Below are positions 52,834 through 60,743 of a stretch of 64,000 bases of DNA, piece by piece. Each line of letters opens with the position of its first letter. Positions within the stretch are counted from its first letter, which is position 1. The stretch spans positions 62,001 to 126,000 of the forward strand of contig JANOQN010000036.1 in assembly GCA_031422315.1 (NCBI GenBank), read 5' to 3'. Made by a program: the position numbers and the translations under genes. The notes below the pieces were generated by a model. It did not search any database and was not told the origin of the DNA. It saw nothing but the letters and a program-made list of their open reading frames with translations. The stretch is from JANNYA01 sp031422315. Lineage in GTDB: Bacteria; Pseudomonadota; Gammaproteobacteria; Xanthomonadales; SZUA-5.

Positions 52834-53955
52834 TCAACAATTACTACTCAACGGCAAATAACTCACCACTTCCAGCCCAAATCCACTCAGCGCACTAAAG
52901 CGGCGCGGCGTGCCCATCACAATCAATTTGCGAGCGCCGAGCGCTTTTAAAACCTGCGCGCCTAGGCCGTGCGTGCGCCAGGCTGGCACAGTGGTTTGCC
53001 GATCATCTTGGGAGTTGGTTTCTCCGCTCAAAATTACCGCAATGCCGCTATCTGCCTTTTCAAGCTGTGCCAATGCGGCGCGCAACGGTTGGCGCTCGGT
53101 TTTGACGGTCAACACATCGCTCAGCCAATCGCCAACGTGTACTCTCACCAGCACCGGCTCGCTTGGGTCAATGCGGCCTTTGACCAGCGCGTATTGCTCG
53201 CTACGGCTGAGCCGATCACGAAAACGATGCAGCATAAACGCGCCAAATTCAGTCTGCACTTCACGCACGTCGATGGCCTCAATCGTTTGCTCGGTTTCTA
53301 AGCGATAGCGAATCAAATCGGCAATCGTGCCCATTTTCAAGCCGTGTTCGCGGGCGAATACTTCAAGCTCGGGGCGCCTAGCCATTGAGCCATCTTCCGC
53401 CATAATTTCGACTAACACGCCTGCGGGCTCAAACCCGGCCAGCGCCGCTAAATCGCTTGATGCTTCCGTGTGCCCAGCTCTGGTCAAAACGCCACCTTGT
53501 TGGGCCATCAGCGGGAAAATATGCCCGGGTTGGCGTAAATCATTGGCGCTGGCATCAAGCTTGACCGCAGTGCGAATGGTGTGGGCGCGATCAAACGCGG
53601 AAATGCCGGTGGTGACGCCTTCGGTGGCTTCTATCGAGGCGGTAAAGGCGGTTTGATAGGGCGACATATTGGTCTGCACCATCGGGCGCAGGCCGAGTTT
53701 TTCACAGCGCGATTGCGTCAGCGCTAAGCAAATCAGGCCGCGCGCGTGCCGCGCCATGAAGTTAATGTCTGCCGGGCGGACTAGTTCCGCCACCATAATC
53801 AGATCGCCTTCGTTTTCACGGTCCTCATCATCGGCCAGAATCACCATTTTGCCGGCGCGCAAATCAACGAGCAGCTCGGCAATGCTGGAAAATGCGCTTT
53901 TTTCGCCCGCGTTCACCGCCGTGGCTTGGCGTGCAATTGTGCTGACTTGACTCAT
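52834..53955 (-). CDS. ribB: 3,4-dihydroxy-2-butanone-4-phosphate synthase with degenerate GTP cyclohydrolase-like tail
   Basis: A 373-residue protein. Residues 20-220 are RibB with DDEDRENEGDLI, ARHARGLICLALT, RAGHTEASSDLA and GVLVEIMAEDGSMAR, so the enzyme making the four-carbon unit of riboflavin should be active. The second half aligns in layout with GTP cyclohydrolase II but lacks the zinc-binding triple Cys motif and catalytic residues (region VLVRVHVGDWLSDVLTVKTE). Such RibB proteins with a dead RibA-like tail (RibBX type) are known in proteobacteria. Its ATG directly follows the glyQ stop, so both are cotranscribed. No FMN riboswitch is seen. Confidence 0.9.
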   Translation of the reverse strand: MSQVSTIARQATAVNAGEKSAFSSIAELLVDLRAGKMVILADDEDRENEGDLIMVAELVRPADINFMARHARGLICLALTQSRCEKLGLRPMVQTNMSPYQTAFTASIEATEGVTTGISAFDRAHTIRTAVKLDASANDLRQPGHIFPLMAQQGGVLTRAGHTEASSDLAALAGFEPAGVLVEIMAEDGSMARRPELEVFAREHGLKMGTIADLIRYRLETEQTIEAIDVREVQTEFGAFMLHRFRDRLSRSEQYALVKGRIDPSEPVLVRVHVGDWLSDVLTVKTERQPLRAALAQLEKADSGIAVILSGETNSQDDRQTTVPAWRTHGLGAQVLKALGARKLIVMGTPRRFSALSGFGLEVVSYLPLSSNC

Positions 53956-54897
53956 TTATGCGGCCTTTGCGGTTTGGGCTTTTAACCCAGGAAACCCGAG
54001 TTTTTCACGCTGCGCGTAATAGGCCTGTGCAACTGCTTTGGCAATCGTGCGCACGCGCAAAATGTAGCGTTGGCGCTCAGTAACACTTATGGCGCGGCGC
54101 GCGTCCAGCATATTGAAGCTGTGGCTGGCTTTGCAAACTTGCTCATAGGCTGGCAGCGGCAAGTCTTTTTCTACCAGCGCTAGCGCTTCGCCTTCGCAGG
54201 TATCAAACCAGCGCAGCAGCTCAGGCACGTTGGCGTGGTCAAAGTTGTAGTGGCTTTGCTCGATTTCATTTTGCAAAAACACATCGCCATAGCTGACGCG
54301 GCCCTGGGGCCCAGTCGTCCATTCCAAATCGTAGACATTTTCGACGTTCTGCAAATACATCGCCAAGCGCTCAAGCCCGTAGGTAATCTCGCCGGTTACC
54401 GGCTTGCATTCCAAGCCGCCGGCCTGCTGGAAATAGGTAAATTGCGTGACTTCCATGCCGTTAAGCCACACTTCCCAGCCCAAGCCCCAGGCGCCTAGGG
54501 TGGGCGATTCCCAGTTATCTTCGACTAGCCGTAAATCATGAACCAGCGGATCAATTCCCAATGCTTTGAGCGAACCGAAATACAGCTCGACAATATCTTT
54601 CGGCGAGGGTTTCAGCACCACTTGGAACTGGTAATAATGCTGTAAGCGGTTCGGATTTTCGCCATAGCGGCCATCTGTGGGGCGCCTCGATGGCTGCACA
54701 TAGGCTGCGTTCCAAGGCTCCGGGCCCAGCGCGCGCAAAAAAGTAGCCGGGTGGAATGTACCCGCGCCGACTTCAATGTCAAACGGTTGAATCAGCACGC
54801 AGCCCTGCTCGGCCCAGTAGCGATTCAGGGTCAAAATCATGTTTTGAAAACTCATACCTACTTTAGGTGGCGTAGCGTGCGTCATAACTTGGCTCAA
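53956..54897 (-). CDS. glyQ: Glycyl-tRNA synthetase alpha subunit
   Basis: A 313-residue GlyQ with MSFQNMILTLNRYWAEQGC, EVGAGTFHPATFLRALGP, YVQPSRRPTDGRYGENPNRL and WEVWLNGMEVTQFTYFQQAG. It forms an alpha2beta2 enzyme with GlyS. glyS, which nearly always follows glyQ, is replaced here by ribB, so the beta subunit must be encoded elsewhere. Upstream 54898-55112 holds the promoter and nothing else recognised. Confidence 0.96.
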   Translation of the reverse strand: MSQVMTHATPPKVGMSFQNMILTLNRYWAEQGCVLIQPFDIEVGAGTFHPATFLRALGPEPWNAAYVQPSRRPTDGRYGENPNRLQHYYQFQVVLKPSPKDIVELYFGSLKALGIDPLVHDLRLVEDNWESPTLGAWGLGWEVWLNGMEVTQFTYFQQAGGLECKPVTGEITYGLERLAMYLQNVENVYDLEWTTGPQGRVSYGDVFLQNEIEQSHYNFDHANVPELLRWFDTCEGEALALVEKDLPLPAYEQVCKASHSFNMLDARRAISVTERQRYILRVRTIAKAVAQAYYAQREKLGFPGLKAQTAKAA

Positions 54898-55112
54898 CTT
54901 TTACAGCCGTGCAGTATAGCTTGTAGCGCTGAGCGCGCCGTCACCCTGTAAAAATACCCTACACGATCATGAAGCGACCGCGTCTTTTTGCTCGCGCGGC
55001 TGGCCACTTTTCGGCAGTGCAAAAAATTGCTAGCCGACCACGCGACTTTCTGCGGTATCGCGCTATCATCCGCTCCCCGGCCGCACGGCGGCTCAATTGT
55101 TAGGGCTCGCAA

Positions 55113-55586
55113 ATGCCTATGCGCCTCCACCCTATCGAACGTGACGGCTCTGTCAGTCTAGGAAAGGTCGAGCTACCGCCAGTCCTGGCAGAAGTCATAG
55201 CGGCAACCACAGCGCTTTACAGTCGCAGAGGCTTCTCCCCTCCCTGGATCGGATACGTTGCGGTCGAATCCGACCAAGTGGTTGGAAGCTGTGGCTTTGC
55301 AGCGCCTGCGGAGCACGGTGAAGCCGAGATTGCCTACTTCACGTTCCCGGGCGGTGAAGGGCGGGGAATCGCCACTCGTATGGCCATGGCGCTGATGTCC
55401 CTGGCGCAGGAACAGGCTCAAACGCAAGGCGTATGCTTTGTTGCTCACACCCTACCGGTAACGGGCTCTTCCGCATCAATTCTTGCTAGACTTGGATTCA
55501 AGCTGCTTGGGAGCGTTCAGCATCCAGAAGATGGGGAAGTCTGGAAGTGGGTATCCGGCGCGTCGGTTCCTTATTTTGGTTGTTAG
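55113..55586 (+). CDS. GNAT-family N-acetyltransferase
   Basis: A 157-residue GNAT protein. The acetyl-CoA loop is GEGRGIATRMAMAL (motif A), preceded by the VAVESDQVVGSCGF and EIAYFTFP strands; the C-terminal SSASILARLGFKLLGSV is typical. The substrate is unknown. It begins after GTTAGGG and its stop lies in GTTAGCC, strings that recall gene-cassette boundaries, but no complete recombination site is present. The composition is similar to that of the next two genes, suggesting a small acquired block 55.1-56.4 kb. Confidence 0.88.
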   Translation: MPMRLHPIERDGSVSLGKVELPPVLAEVIAATTALYSRRGFSPPWIGYVAVESDQVVGSCGFAAPAEHGEAEIAYFTFPGGEGRGIATRMAMALMSLAQEQAQTQGVCFVAHTLPVTGSSASILARLGFKLLGSVQHPEDGEVWKWVSGASVPYFGC

Positions 55587-55592
55587 CCGCGC

Positions 55593-55841
55593 ATGAAACA
55601 TAATCGCATCCTGCTACTTGCCGCGTCTTTGATTGCCGCTTCGGTGCCAATTGCGGCATGGGCATACTTCAAGCCCATTCGCATCATTGCGCCACAGCTC
55701 AACGGCGTGACCTGTCCGGGCCGCAAGTCAGCTGAATTTGCCGTAAGGCATCACAATCGGACCCGTCATGAATCGACGCCAACGCTAAGTTGCTCTCGCT
55801 GCGTTGCCGGGTCGGTGACTTCATCCTCGCCCAGAAAGTAG
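55593..55841 (+). pseudogene. Truncated small exported protein
   Basis: ATG 55593 opens a frame with a clear signal peptide (RILLLAASLIAASVPIAAWA) and KPIRIIAPQLNGVTCPGR, then unrelated-looking, Arg/Ser-rich sequence to residue 82. The first 45 residues look like the start of a genuine secreted protein; the remainder does not look coded for, so a truncation or rearrangement after GVTC is suspected. No ribosome site stands out. Function unknown. Confidence 0.4.
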
Positions 55842-55897
55842 CGCCAGTCGAGGGAATTCACTCAAATTTCTTCATCAAACCAAGGATTATTACTGCC

Positions 55898-56323
55898 ATG
55901 TTTGACGTAGCTGCAAACAAGAATTTGTTGCGTCAGTTCCTCACGGAGGTTTGGAGCAATGGCGACATTGCCGCTTGCGACCGATACATCGCTGCAAAGT
56001 ACACAGTACTGCATGATCCAGGCGACCCATGGGACAAGTGCGAACTCGACCTTGCGGGGTACAAGGAACGTGTTGCTCTCTCGCGTGCGCCATTTCCTGA
56101 TCAGGCCTTCACGATCCAGGAGCTTGTTGGCGAGGACCAGAAAGTAGTTGTCTCCTGGCTTTGGAGCGCAACTCACAAGGGAGATATTCCAGGCTTTCCA
56201 GCAACTGGCAAGAGAATCAACATGTCGGGGATAACCGTCTACTCGTTTGAGGAAGGTCGTCTCACGGGGCACTGGCAAGTCACCGATCGCCTTGGCGTAT
56301 ACAGTCAGTTGCGCCAAAGCTAG
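55898..56323 (+). CDS. SnoaL-like (ester cyclase type) protein
   Basis: A 141-residue protein with the NTF2/SnoaL-like pattern: LLRQFLTEVWSNGDIAACDR, YIAAKYTVLHDPGDP, DLAGYKERVALSRAPFPDQA, then GEDQKVVVSWLWSATHKGD, and a C-terminal strand GITVYSFEEGRLTGHWQVTD. These small alpha+beta barrels include ester cyclases and hydroxylases as well as many of unknown substrate. ATG 55898 gives the proper family start; the frame extends to 55790. It stands alone before a possible terminator. Confidence 0.85.
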   Translation: MFDVAANKNLLRQFLTEVWSNGDIAACDRYIAAKYTVLHDPGDPWDKCELDLAGYKERVALSRAPFPDQAFTIQELVGEDQKVVVSWLWSATHKGDIPGFPATGKRINMSGITVYSFEEGRLTGHWQVTDRLGVYSQLRQS

Positions 56324-56384
56324 TAGGTGCTGCCTAACCAATAAGGATGTCTCGCGCGCAGCGGCGACCTATCCTGGATTGAAT

Positions 56385-56414
56385 AAGCCCAGACCGATTG
56401 CCTCGGGCTTTGTT
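56385..56414 (+). terminator. Possible terminator after the SnoaL-like gene
   Basis: AAGCCC (56385-56390) pairs with GGGCTT (56405-56410), extended inward by AG/CT with a bulge, and followed by TGTT. The T tract is weak. Confidence 0.35.
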
Positions 56415-56455
56415 AAGCGAAGTGTTTTTGAATGGGTAAAGCACTTCGAACGACA

Positions 56456-57223
56456 CTATGCCGATCGATTCGTCAGCTGCCTAACATTAAATGCAGCAAT
56501 TCCCAGCAAGCCGAATCCCAATATCCAGCCTAAATCGCTAATCGATCCAGTGCTGTACTCGCTCAGATTGCTAAGCGCGTAATAGGCTAAATCAGCGCTG
56601 TAGTACAGCACAATGCCGACCACGGCAATCCACCACGATGAGCCAATGACACCGCCCCTAAAGCAAGTTGCCACCCACACCGTAGCGCCAATCATCAGCG
56701 GCTGAAACAAGGCGTAGCTGGTTTGCACAATGGCGGGCAGCGTTTCTTCGCCGGTAATGGTTGACCAGTTGAAATAAAGGCCGGTGGCAGCCGTCAGGAC
56801 CATGGCTGCAAACGCACTAGCGCCGCCAATTGGGCCGGAGCTTAGGTTCATGCCCCGCTTAAAAACAATTAGTGCCAGCGCAATTAGTAGCGGTGTCAAT
56901 AAAAACCCGATATCGGAGATATACGGCGCTGGCGTTTCTTCGCCTTTATTGAGCAGCGGGTAGCTGGCAAATAGCAGCTGTGCTAGAAACCACGCAACCA
57001 AACCCGCGCCGATCAAAAGCCAAACTCGGCGCAAAGGGCTTGAGCTGGGGAATTTGAACGCCGTTATCAAGCAGGAAATTCCCCCGCCAAAACTAGCGAC
57101 CAACTGCATGGCGTTGGAGTAGTAAAGTCTCGTTTCATCATCGAATCCTAGCCCTGCCAGAACTAACACAACGAGCGATCCGAGCACCCAAAAACCGATA
57201 AGCAATATTGCGAGGGGTGACAT
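56456..57223 (-). CDS. Integral membrane protein, about seven helices
   Basis: A 255-residue membrane protein with about seven hydrophobic helices, including AILLIGFWVLGSLVVLVLAG, WLLIGAGLVAWFLAQLLFA and IAVVGIVLYYSADLAYYAL. No family is recognised; the layout recalls seven-helix sensor modules found ahead of diguanylate cyclases, but no output domain is attached. It shares direction with the upstream 57.3-57.9 kb gene, 56 bp away, and may be cotranscribed. Confidence 0.6.
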   Translation of the reverse strand: MSPLAILLIGFWVLGSLVVLVLAGLGFDDETRLYYSNAMQLVASFGGGISCLITAFKFPSSSPLRRVWLLIGAGLVAWFLAQLLFASYPLLNKGEETPAPYISDIGFLLTPLLIALALIVFKRGMNLSSGPIGGASAFAAMVLTAATGLYFNWSTITGEETLPAIVQTSYALFQPLMIGATVWVATCFRGGVIGSSWWIAVVGIVLYYSADLAYYALSNLSEYSTGSISDLGWILGFGLLGIAAFNVRQLTNRSA

Positions 57224-57279
57224 ATTAAGCGTCCTATTTTGGCGAGATTAAAAAATGAAAAGAAAACGGCTTGGCTGGG

Positions 57280-57870
57280 CTAACTCAAATCAAGATTGAA
57301 TTGCTTGGCAACCGGCGCGATTTGCTGCGCTGCTGCGCCGGGGCCAAGCATCTTGCCGAGCTCAGCACGCAACAGACGCATAAACTCGACCGGATTTTCG
57401 TGTGGCGGCGCTTTATTTGCTGCTTCGAGCGCAATTTTTTCCGCTGAGCCGCCTAAAAATCGACTCAGCAGGGTGCGCATTGCCGCACTCAGCTGATCGG
57501 CGTGCTCGAACGAGGGTGCTGCGGATTTTGGTGCAGCAGCGCCCGTCCTGCTTACTTCATCGGCAGGGGTTAGCCCGTTCAATGCGTCCAGCAGCTCATG
57601 CATCTTGAAAGCTGCAGCTGCTGGAATAATGCTGTTACCGGCCACAGGAATGCTCATGACGCGATTGATCTTGAGTTTTTGAATCGCGACCAGCGCTTCT
57701 TTCTTAGGCAAATTCAATAGGCTGAGTTCGCAACTTGCGCCGCCCCAAATATTGACAAAGCCGGTACGAAGTTGGCTTGTACCTTCCAGTCCATAGAAAT
57801 AAACTTTCATAGAGCTTTGCGCGCGCTGCGCGTTTCGCAGAAGCGTGATGAATTCGTCCAAGCTGCTCAC
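57280..57870 (-). CDS. Hypothetical soluble protein
   Basis: A 196-residue protein of unknown function. The N-terminal half (1-95) looks like a small alpha/beta domain (FITLLRNAQRAQSSMKVYFY, GFVNIWGGASCELSLLNLPK). An Ala/Pro-rich linker (about 100-120) follows, then a helical C-terminal domain with DQLSAAMRTLLSRFLGGSAE and EFMRLLRAELGKMLGPGAAA. The build, with two domains joined by a flexible linker, recalls small gliding- or twitching-related proteins, but this is only a resemblance. Confidence 0.55.
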   Translation of the reverse strand: MSSLDEFITLLRNAQRAQSSMKVYFYGLEGTSQLRTGFVNIWGGASCELSLLNLPKKEALVAIQKLKINRVMSIPVAGNSIIPAAAAFKMHELLDALNGLTPADEVSRTGAAAPKSAAPSFEHADQLSAAMRTLLSRFLGGSAEKIALEAANKAPPHENPVEFMRLLRAELGKMLGPGAAAQQIAPVAKQFNLDLS

Positions 57871-57990
57871 AACTTCTGCCCGTCAATTTGTCAAGCCCTA
57901 GTTTAAGGTGAAATTCGCGTCATGATTCACTATTTCAGCGCGCGTGACAATTGTTGGCGCTTATCTTGCTAGTAGAGCGTAGGAATGCTT

Positions 57991-58521
57991 TCAGTGGCGT
58001 TTCGGTCCGGAAATACGTTCAATTTCGGCCGCTAATTCGGCGCGCAATCCGATCGCGAAAAGCAATTCTGCCGCAATAAATAGCGGCCCAATCATAAAGC
58101 CGACTAAATCATCGACGAACGCCGGTTTCCGGCCCTCATAGTGGTGCCCTAAAAATTGCAATGCCCAGCCTGCGACAAATATGGACGTGAAAATACCAAA
58201 CGCCAGCCATGTATTTAGCGCAAGTACTGGCTGCACCGCTAACCCGAAAAGTATCAATAGCGCAGCCATCAGTGCGCCGATCGCAAGCTCAAGGCTTAAG
58301 TAGTACACGCTGGTAAAACCAATGAGTATCCACATCATCGACAGCGACGTACCAAATGCGTTAAAGCGAAGCAAGCCAAACAAACCCGCGACTGCAAACA
58401 CAATCATCGGTACGCCTAACAGGTGTGTTTTGATATTGCGTTCGCAGCGGTGATAGCCAGCATATTGGCTCAACACCCGCAACAGCGGGGGGGATGCGGA
58501 ATCTTTGCTCTGGTCGGGCAT
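57991..58521 (-). CDS. Mpo1-like (DUF962) membrane protein
   Basis: A 176-residue protein of the DUF962 family. YHRCERNIKTHLLGVPMIV, GWALQFLGHHYEGRKPAFVD and IGPLFIAAELLFAIG are the diagnostic blocks, with the His residues that bind iron in yeast Mpo1, a dioxygenase acting on 2-hydroxy fatty acids. Four hydrophobic segments anchor it. It is encoded 21 bp upstream-to-downstream of the SDR and acyl-CoA dehydrogenase genes, in keeping with fatty-acid metabolism. Confidence 0.9.
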   Translation of the reverse strand: MPDQSKDSASPPLLRVLSQYAGYHRCERNIKTHLLGVPMIVFAVAGLFGLLRFNAFGTSLSMMWILIGFTSVYYLSLELAIGALMAALLILFGLAVQPVLALNTWLAFGIFTSIFVAGWALQFLGHHYEGRKPAFVDDLVGFMIGPLFIAAELLFAIGLRAELAAEIERISGPKRH

Positions 58522-58542
58522 ACTTTGCGCTCCTTATCCGTG

Positions 58543-59349
58543 TTAAGCGGCCTTGCCGGGCTTTAGGCTAAGTCGCTGGGTCATTTGCAGCACTTTTTTG
58601 AAATAATACTCCGGTAGCCAGCGTTTTATGCGCCATTTCATGCGGGTATCGGGGTGTGGCAGCAGTAAAAACGTGCTGCGTTCGGACTCACGCACAGTAT
58701 ATTCGGCGACATCGTTAGCACTTAGTGCACCGGTTTCCATCATTTTAGTGGCCGCGCGGCGCATGCGATCGTGCCCTGGCGCGAATGATTCCAATAAATT
58801 CGTCTGAAAAAAACTCGGGCATAAACACGATACCGTAAGCCCGTGCGCAAATAATTGGCCGCGCAAAATTTCTGAATAGGCCAGCACCGCCGCTTTGCTA
58901 ACGCCATACACGCCGGTATCCGGTGCTGCCGCTAAACCCGCAAATGAAGCGACGTTGATAATCACACCGCGCTTATTTGGCAGCATCATCGGCAGCAAAA
59001 ACTTACAGCCGCGCTGCACTGAGCTGACGTTGAGATTCATCACGCGATCCCACTCCGCCATTGAAGTGTCAAGGAAATCACCACTGCTTGCGACGCCCGC
59101 ATTGTTGATGAGCACATCTAACTTCGGCCATAGCTTGGCTAAGTGCGAGGCGGCATTGCTAAAAGACTCATCGTTGCCTACATCTAGCAAAATTTTGACG
59201 TGTTCGCCGGGCGCAAGCTCAGCTAGCGCGGCGTCTAGGCGATCTGAGCGGACATCGGCCAGTGCCACGACATCGCCGCGCGCTGCGTAAACTCTCGCTA
59301 GTGCCAGCCCTAATCCGCTGCCCGCGCCACTGATAAATATGTGTTGCAT
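58543..59349 (-). CDS. Short-chain dehydrogenase/reductase
   Basis: A 268-residue classical SDR with cofactor motif SGAGSGLGLALA (8-19), NNAG, the catalytic Ser/Tyr/Lys in INVASFAGL and YGVSKAA, and a C-terminal basic extension (KWRIKRWLPEYYFKKVLQMT). Substrate unknown; the extension and the neighbours (acyl-CoA dehydrogenase, Mpo1-like) suggest a lipid-related oxidoreductase. It lies 23 bp after the acyl-CoA dehydrogenase gene. Confidence 0.92.
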   Translation of the reverse strand: MQHIFISGAGSGLGLALARVYAARGDVVALADVRSDRLDAALAELAPGEHVKILLDVGNDESFSNAASHLAKLWPKLDVLINNAGVASSGDFLDTSMAEWDRVMNLNVSSVQRGCKFLLPMMLPNKRGVIINVASFAGLAAAPDTGVYGVSKAAVLAYSEILRGQLFAHGLTVSCLCPSFFQTNLLESFAPGHDRMRRAATKMMETGALSANDVAEYTVRESERSTFLLLPHPDTRMKWRIKRWLPEYYFKKVLQMTQRLSLKPGKAA

Positions 59350-59372
59350 GATAAATTTCCTAATTTTTCGCT

Positions 59373-60575
59373 TCAGCTAGCTGAGCGACATTCCATTTTT
59401 GCCAAGCTGGCGAGATGTACTTCATCCGGGCCATCAGCCAAGCGCAACGAACGCGCAGCAGCGTAAGCATGGGCCAAAAATGTATCCTGCGACACGCCCG
59501 CGCCGCCGTGAATTTGAATCGCGCGATCAATTACCTTGCAGGCCATGTTAGGCGCAACAATTTTGATCATGGCAATCGCTTGTTTGGCAAATTTCGCGCC
59601 GCCTTGATCGATTTGCGCGGCGGCGTGCAACGTCAGCAATCGTGCTTGGTCGATCTCGACCCTTGATCTGGCGATGGCTTCCTGCGCCATGCCGTGTTCG
59701 GCGATTGGCCTGCCAAATACCACGCGGGCTTTGGCGCGCTGCACCATCAAAGCCAATGCGCGTTCGGCCAAACCTATCAAACGCATACAGTGGTGAATTC
59801 GGCCCGGACCCAAGCGCGCCTGCGCAATTTCAAAGCCGCGGCCTTCGCCTAAAATCAGATTCTCGTGCGGCACCCGTACATTGTCGAAATGCACTTCGGC
59901 GTGGCCGTGCGGGGCGTCGTCATAGCCGAACACATGCAGCGGACGTTTGATCGATACGCCGATGGTTTGCATCGGCACCAGCAGCATGCTTTGGCGCTGA
60001 TGCACTGGCGCATCCGGGGAGGTTTGCCCCATGACGATCAAAATCTGACAGCGCGGATCCATAGCTCCAGAAGTCCACCACTTCTTGCCGTTGATGACCC
60101 AATCATCGCAGTCGCGCCTGATTTCACAGCGGATATTGGTGGCATCAGATGACGCTACATCGGGCTCGGTCATGCCAAACGCTGAGCGAATTTCGCCAGC
60201 CAAAAGCGGTACTAACCAGCGCTGCTTTTGCGCATCGGTGCCAAACAAATGCAGCACTTCCATATTGCCGGTATCGGGTGCGCTGCAATTGAAAACCTCA
60301 GATGCGATTTCGCTTTGCCCCATGAGTTCGGCTAGCTCAGCGTACTCGAGATTGCTGAGCTTCGACACCGCCGGCAAAAACAAATTCCAAAGCCCAAGCG
60401 CTTTCGCCTGCGCTTTTAGCGCTTCCATTTTCGGGCAAATCTGCCAGCGCGTTGCGGGCTCAGCGTTGAAGGCAATGATTTCCGCTTCGGCGGGCAGCAC
60501 ATATGAACCTATGAATTCGCCAAGCTGCGCAAGCAATGCTTTGGCGCGTTCGGACCTGGGGAATAGTGGACTCAT
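59373..60575 (-). CDS. Acyl-CoA dehydrogenase, ACAD10/11-like
   Basis: A 400-residue FAD-dependent acyl-CoA dehydrogenase. AFGMTEPDVASSDATNI (flavin binding), NGKKWWTSGAMDPRC and IQIHGGAGVSQDTFLAH are the family signatures. The central RLGPGRIHHCMRLIGLAERA fits the long-chain/ACAD11-like clade. It introduces the first double bond into acyl-CoAs. It is first in a likely operon with the SDR and Mpo1-like genes. Confidence 0.93.
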   Translation of the reverse strand: MSPLFPRSERAKALLAQLGEFIGSYVLPAEAEIIAFNAEPATRWQICPKMEALKAQAKALGLWNLFLPAVSKLSNLEYAELAELMGQSEIASEVFNCSAPDTGNMEVLHLFGTDAQKQRWLVPLLAGEIRSAFGMTEPDVASSDATNIRCEIRRDCDDWVINGKKWWTSGAMDPRCQILIVMGQTSPDAPVHQRQSMLLVPMQTIGVSIKRPLHVFGYDDAPHGHAEVHFDNVRVPHENLILGEGRGFEIAQARLGPGRIHHCMRLIGLAERALALMVQRAKARVVFGRPIAEHGMAQEAIARSRVEIDQARLLTLHAAAQIDQGGAKFAKQAIAMIKIVAPNMACKVIDRAIQIHGGAGVSQDTFLAHAYAAARSLRLADGPDEVHLASLAKMECRSAS

Positions 60576-60618
60576 CTTAATTTGTTCTCACTTTTACTTA
60601 AAGACCTTTAAACGACGG

Positions 60619-60743
60619 ATTCCGCTGCTAAATCAGGACGATAACAAGGCGGCGATGTGAGGATCGACGAAGGCGTACTAATAGTACGTCTAGGAGACCG
60701 GATCAAGCCAACGCAGTTAGCGTTCTGATTTAGACGCGGAATC
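60619..60743 (-). ncRNA. Possible structured RNA or dispersed repeat next to asnS
   Basis: About 20-bp arms, TTCCGCTGCTAAATCAG... at 60619-60639 and its inverse CTGATTTAGACGCGGAA at 60725-60741, enclose about 85 bp. Inside is CGTACTAATAGTACG, a perfect small hairpin near the middle (about 60676-60690). The element abuts the asnS stop codon and lies between asnS and the acyl-CoA dehydrogenase gene. The overall form (long closing stem, hairpin, conserved TAGTACGTC) reminds me of a widespread betaproteobacterial small-RNA/repeat family, but this is memory only. Transcription is not shown by sequence. Confidence 0.45.

Noticed and set aside
52834..53400. Active GTP cyclohydrolase II in ribB
   Set aside because: The zinc-binding Cys motif and catalytic residues are absent.
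55090..56345. Integron gene cassettes (GTTAGGG, GTTAGCC, GCCTAACC near GNAT and SnoaL-like genes)
   Set aside because: Core-like 7-mers are present, but no full attC palindrome with paired inner boxes could be found and no integrase is nearby.
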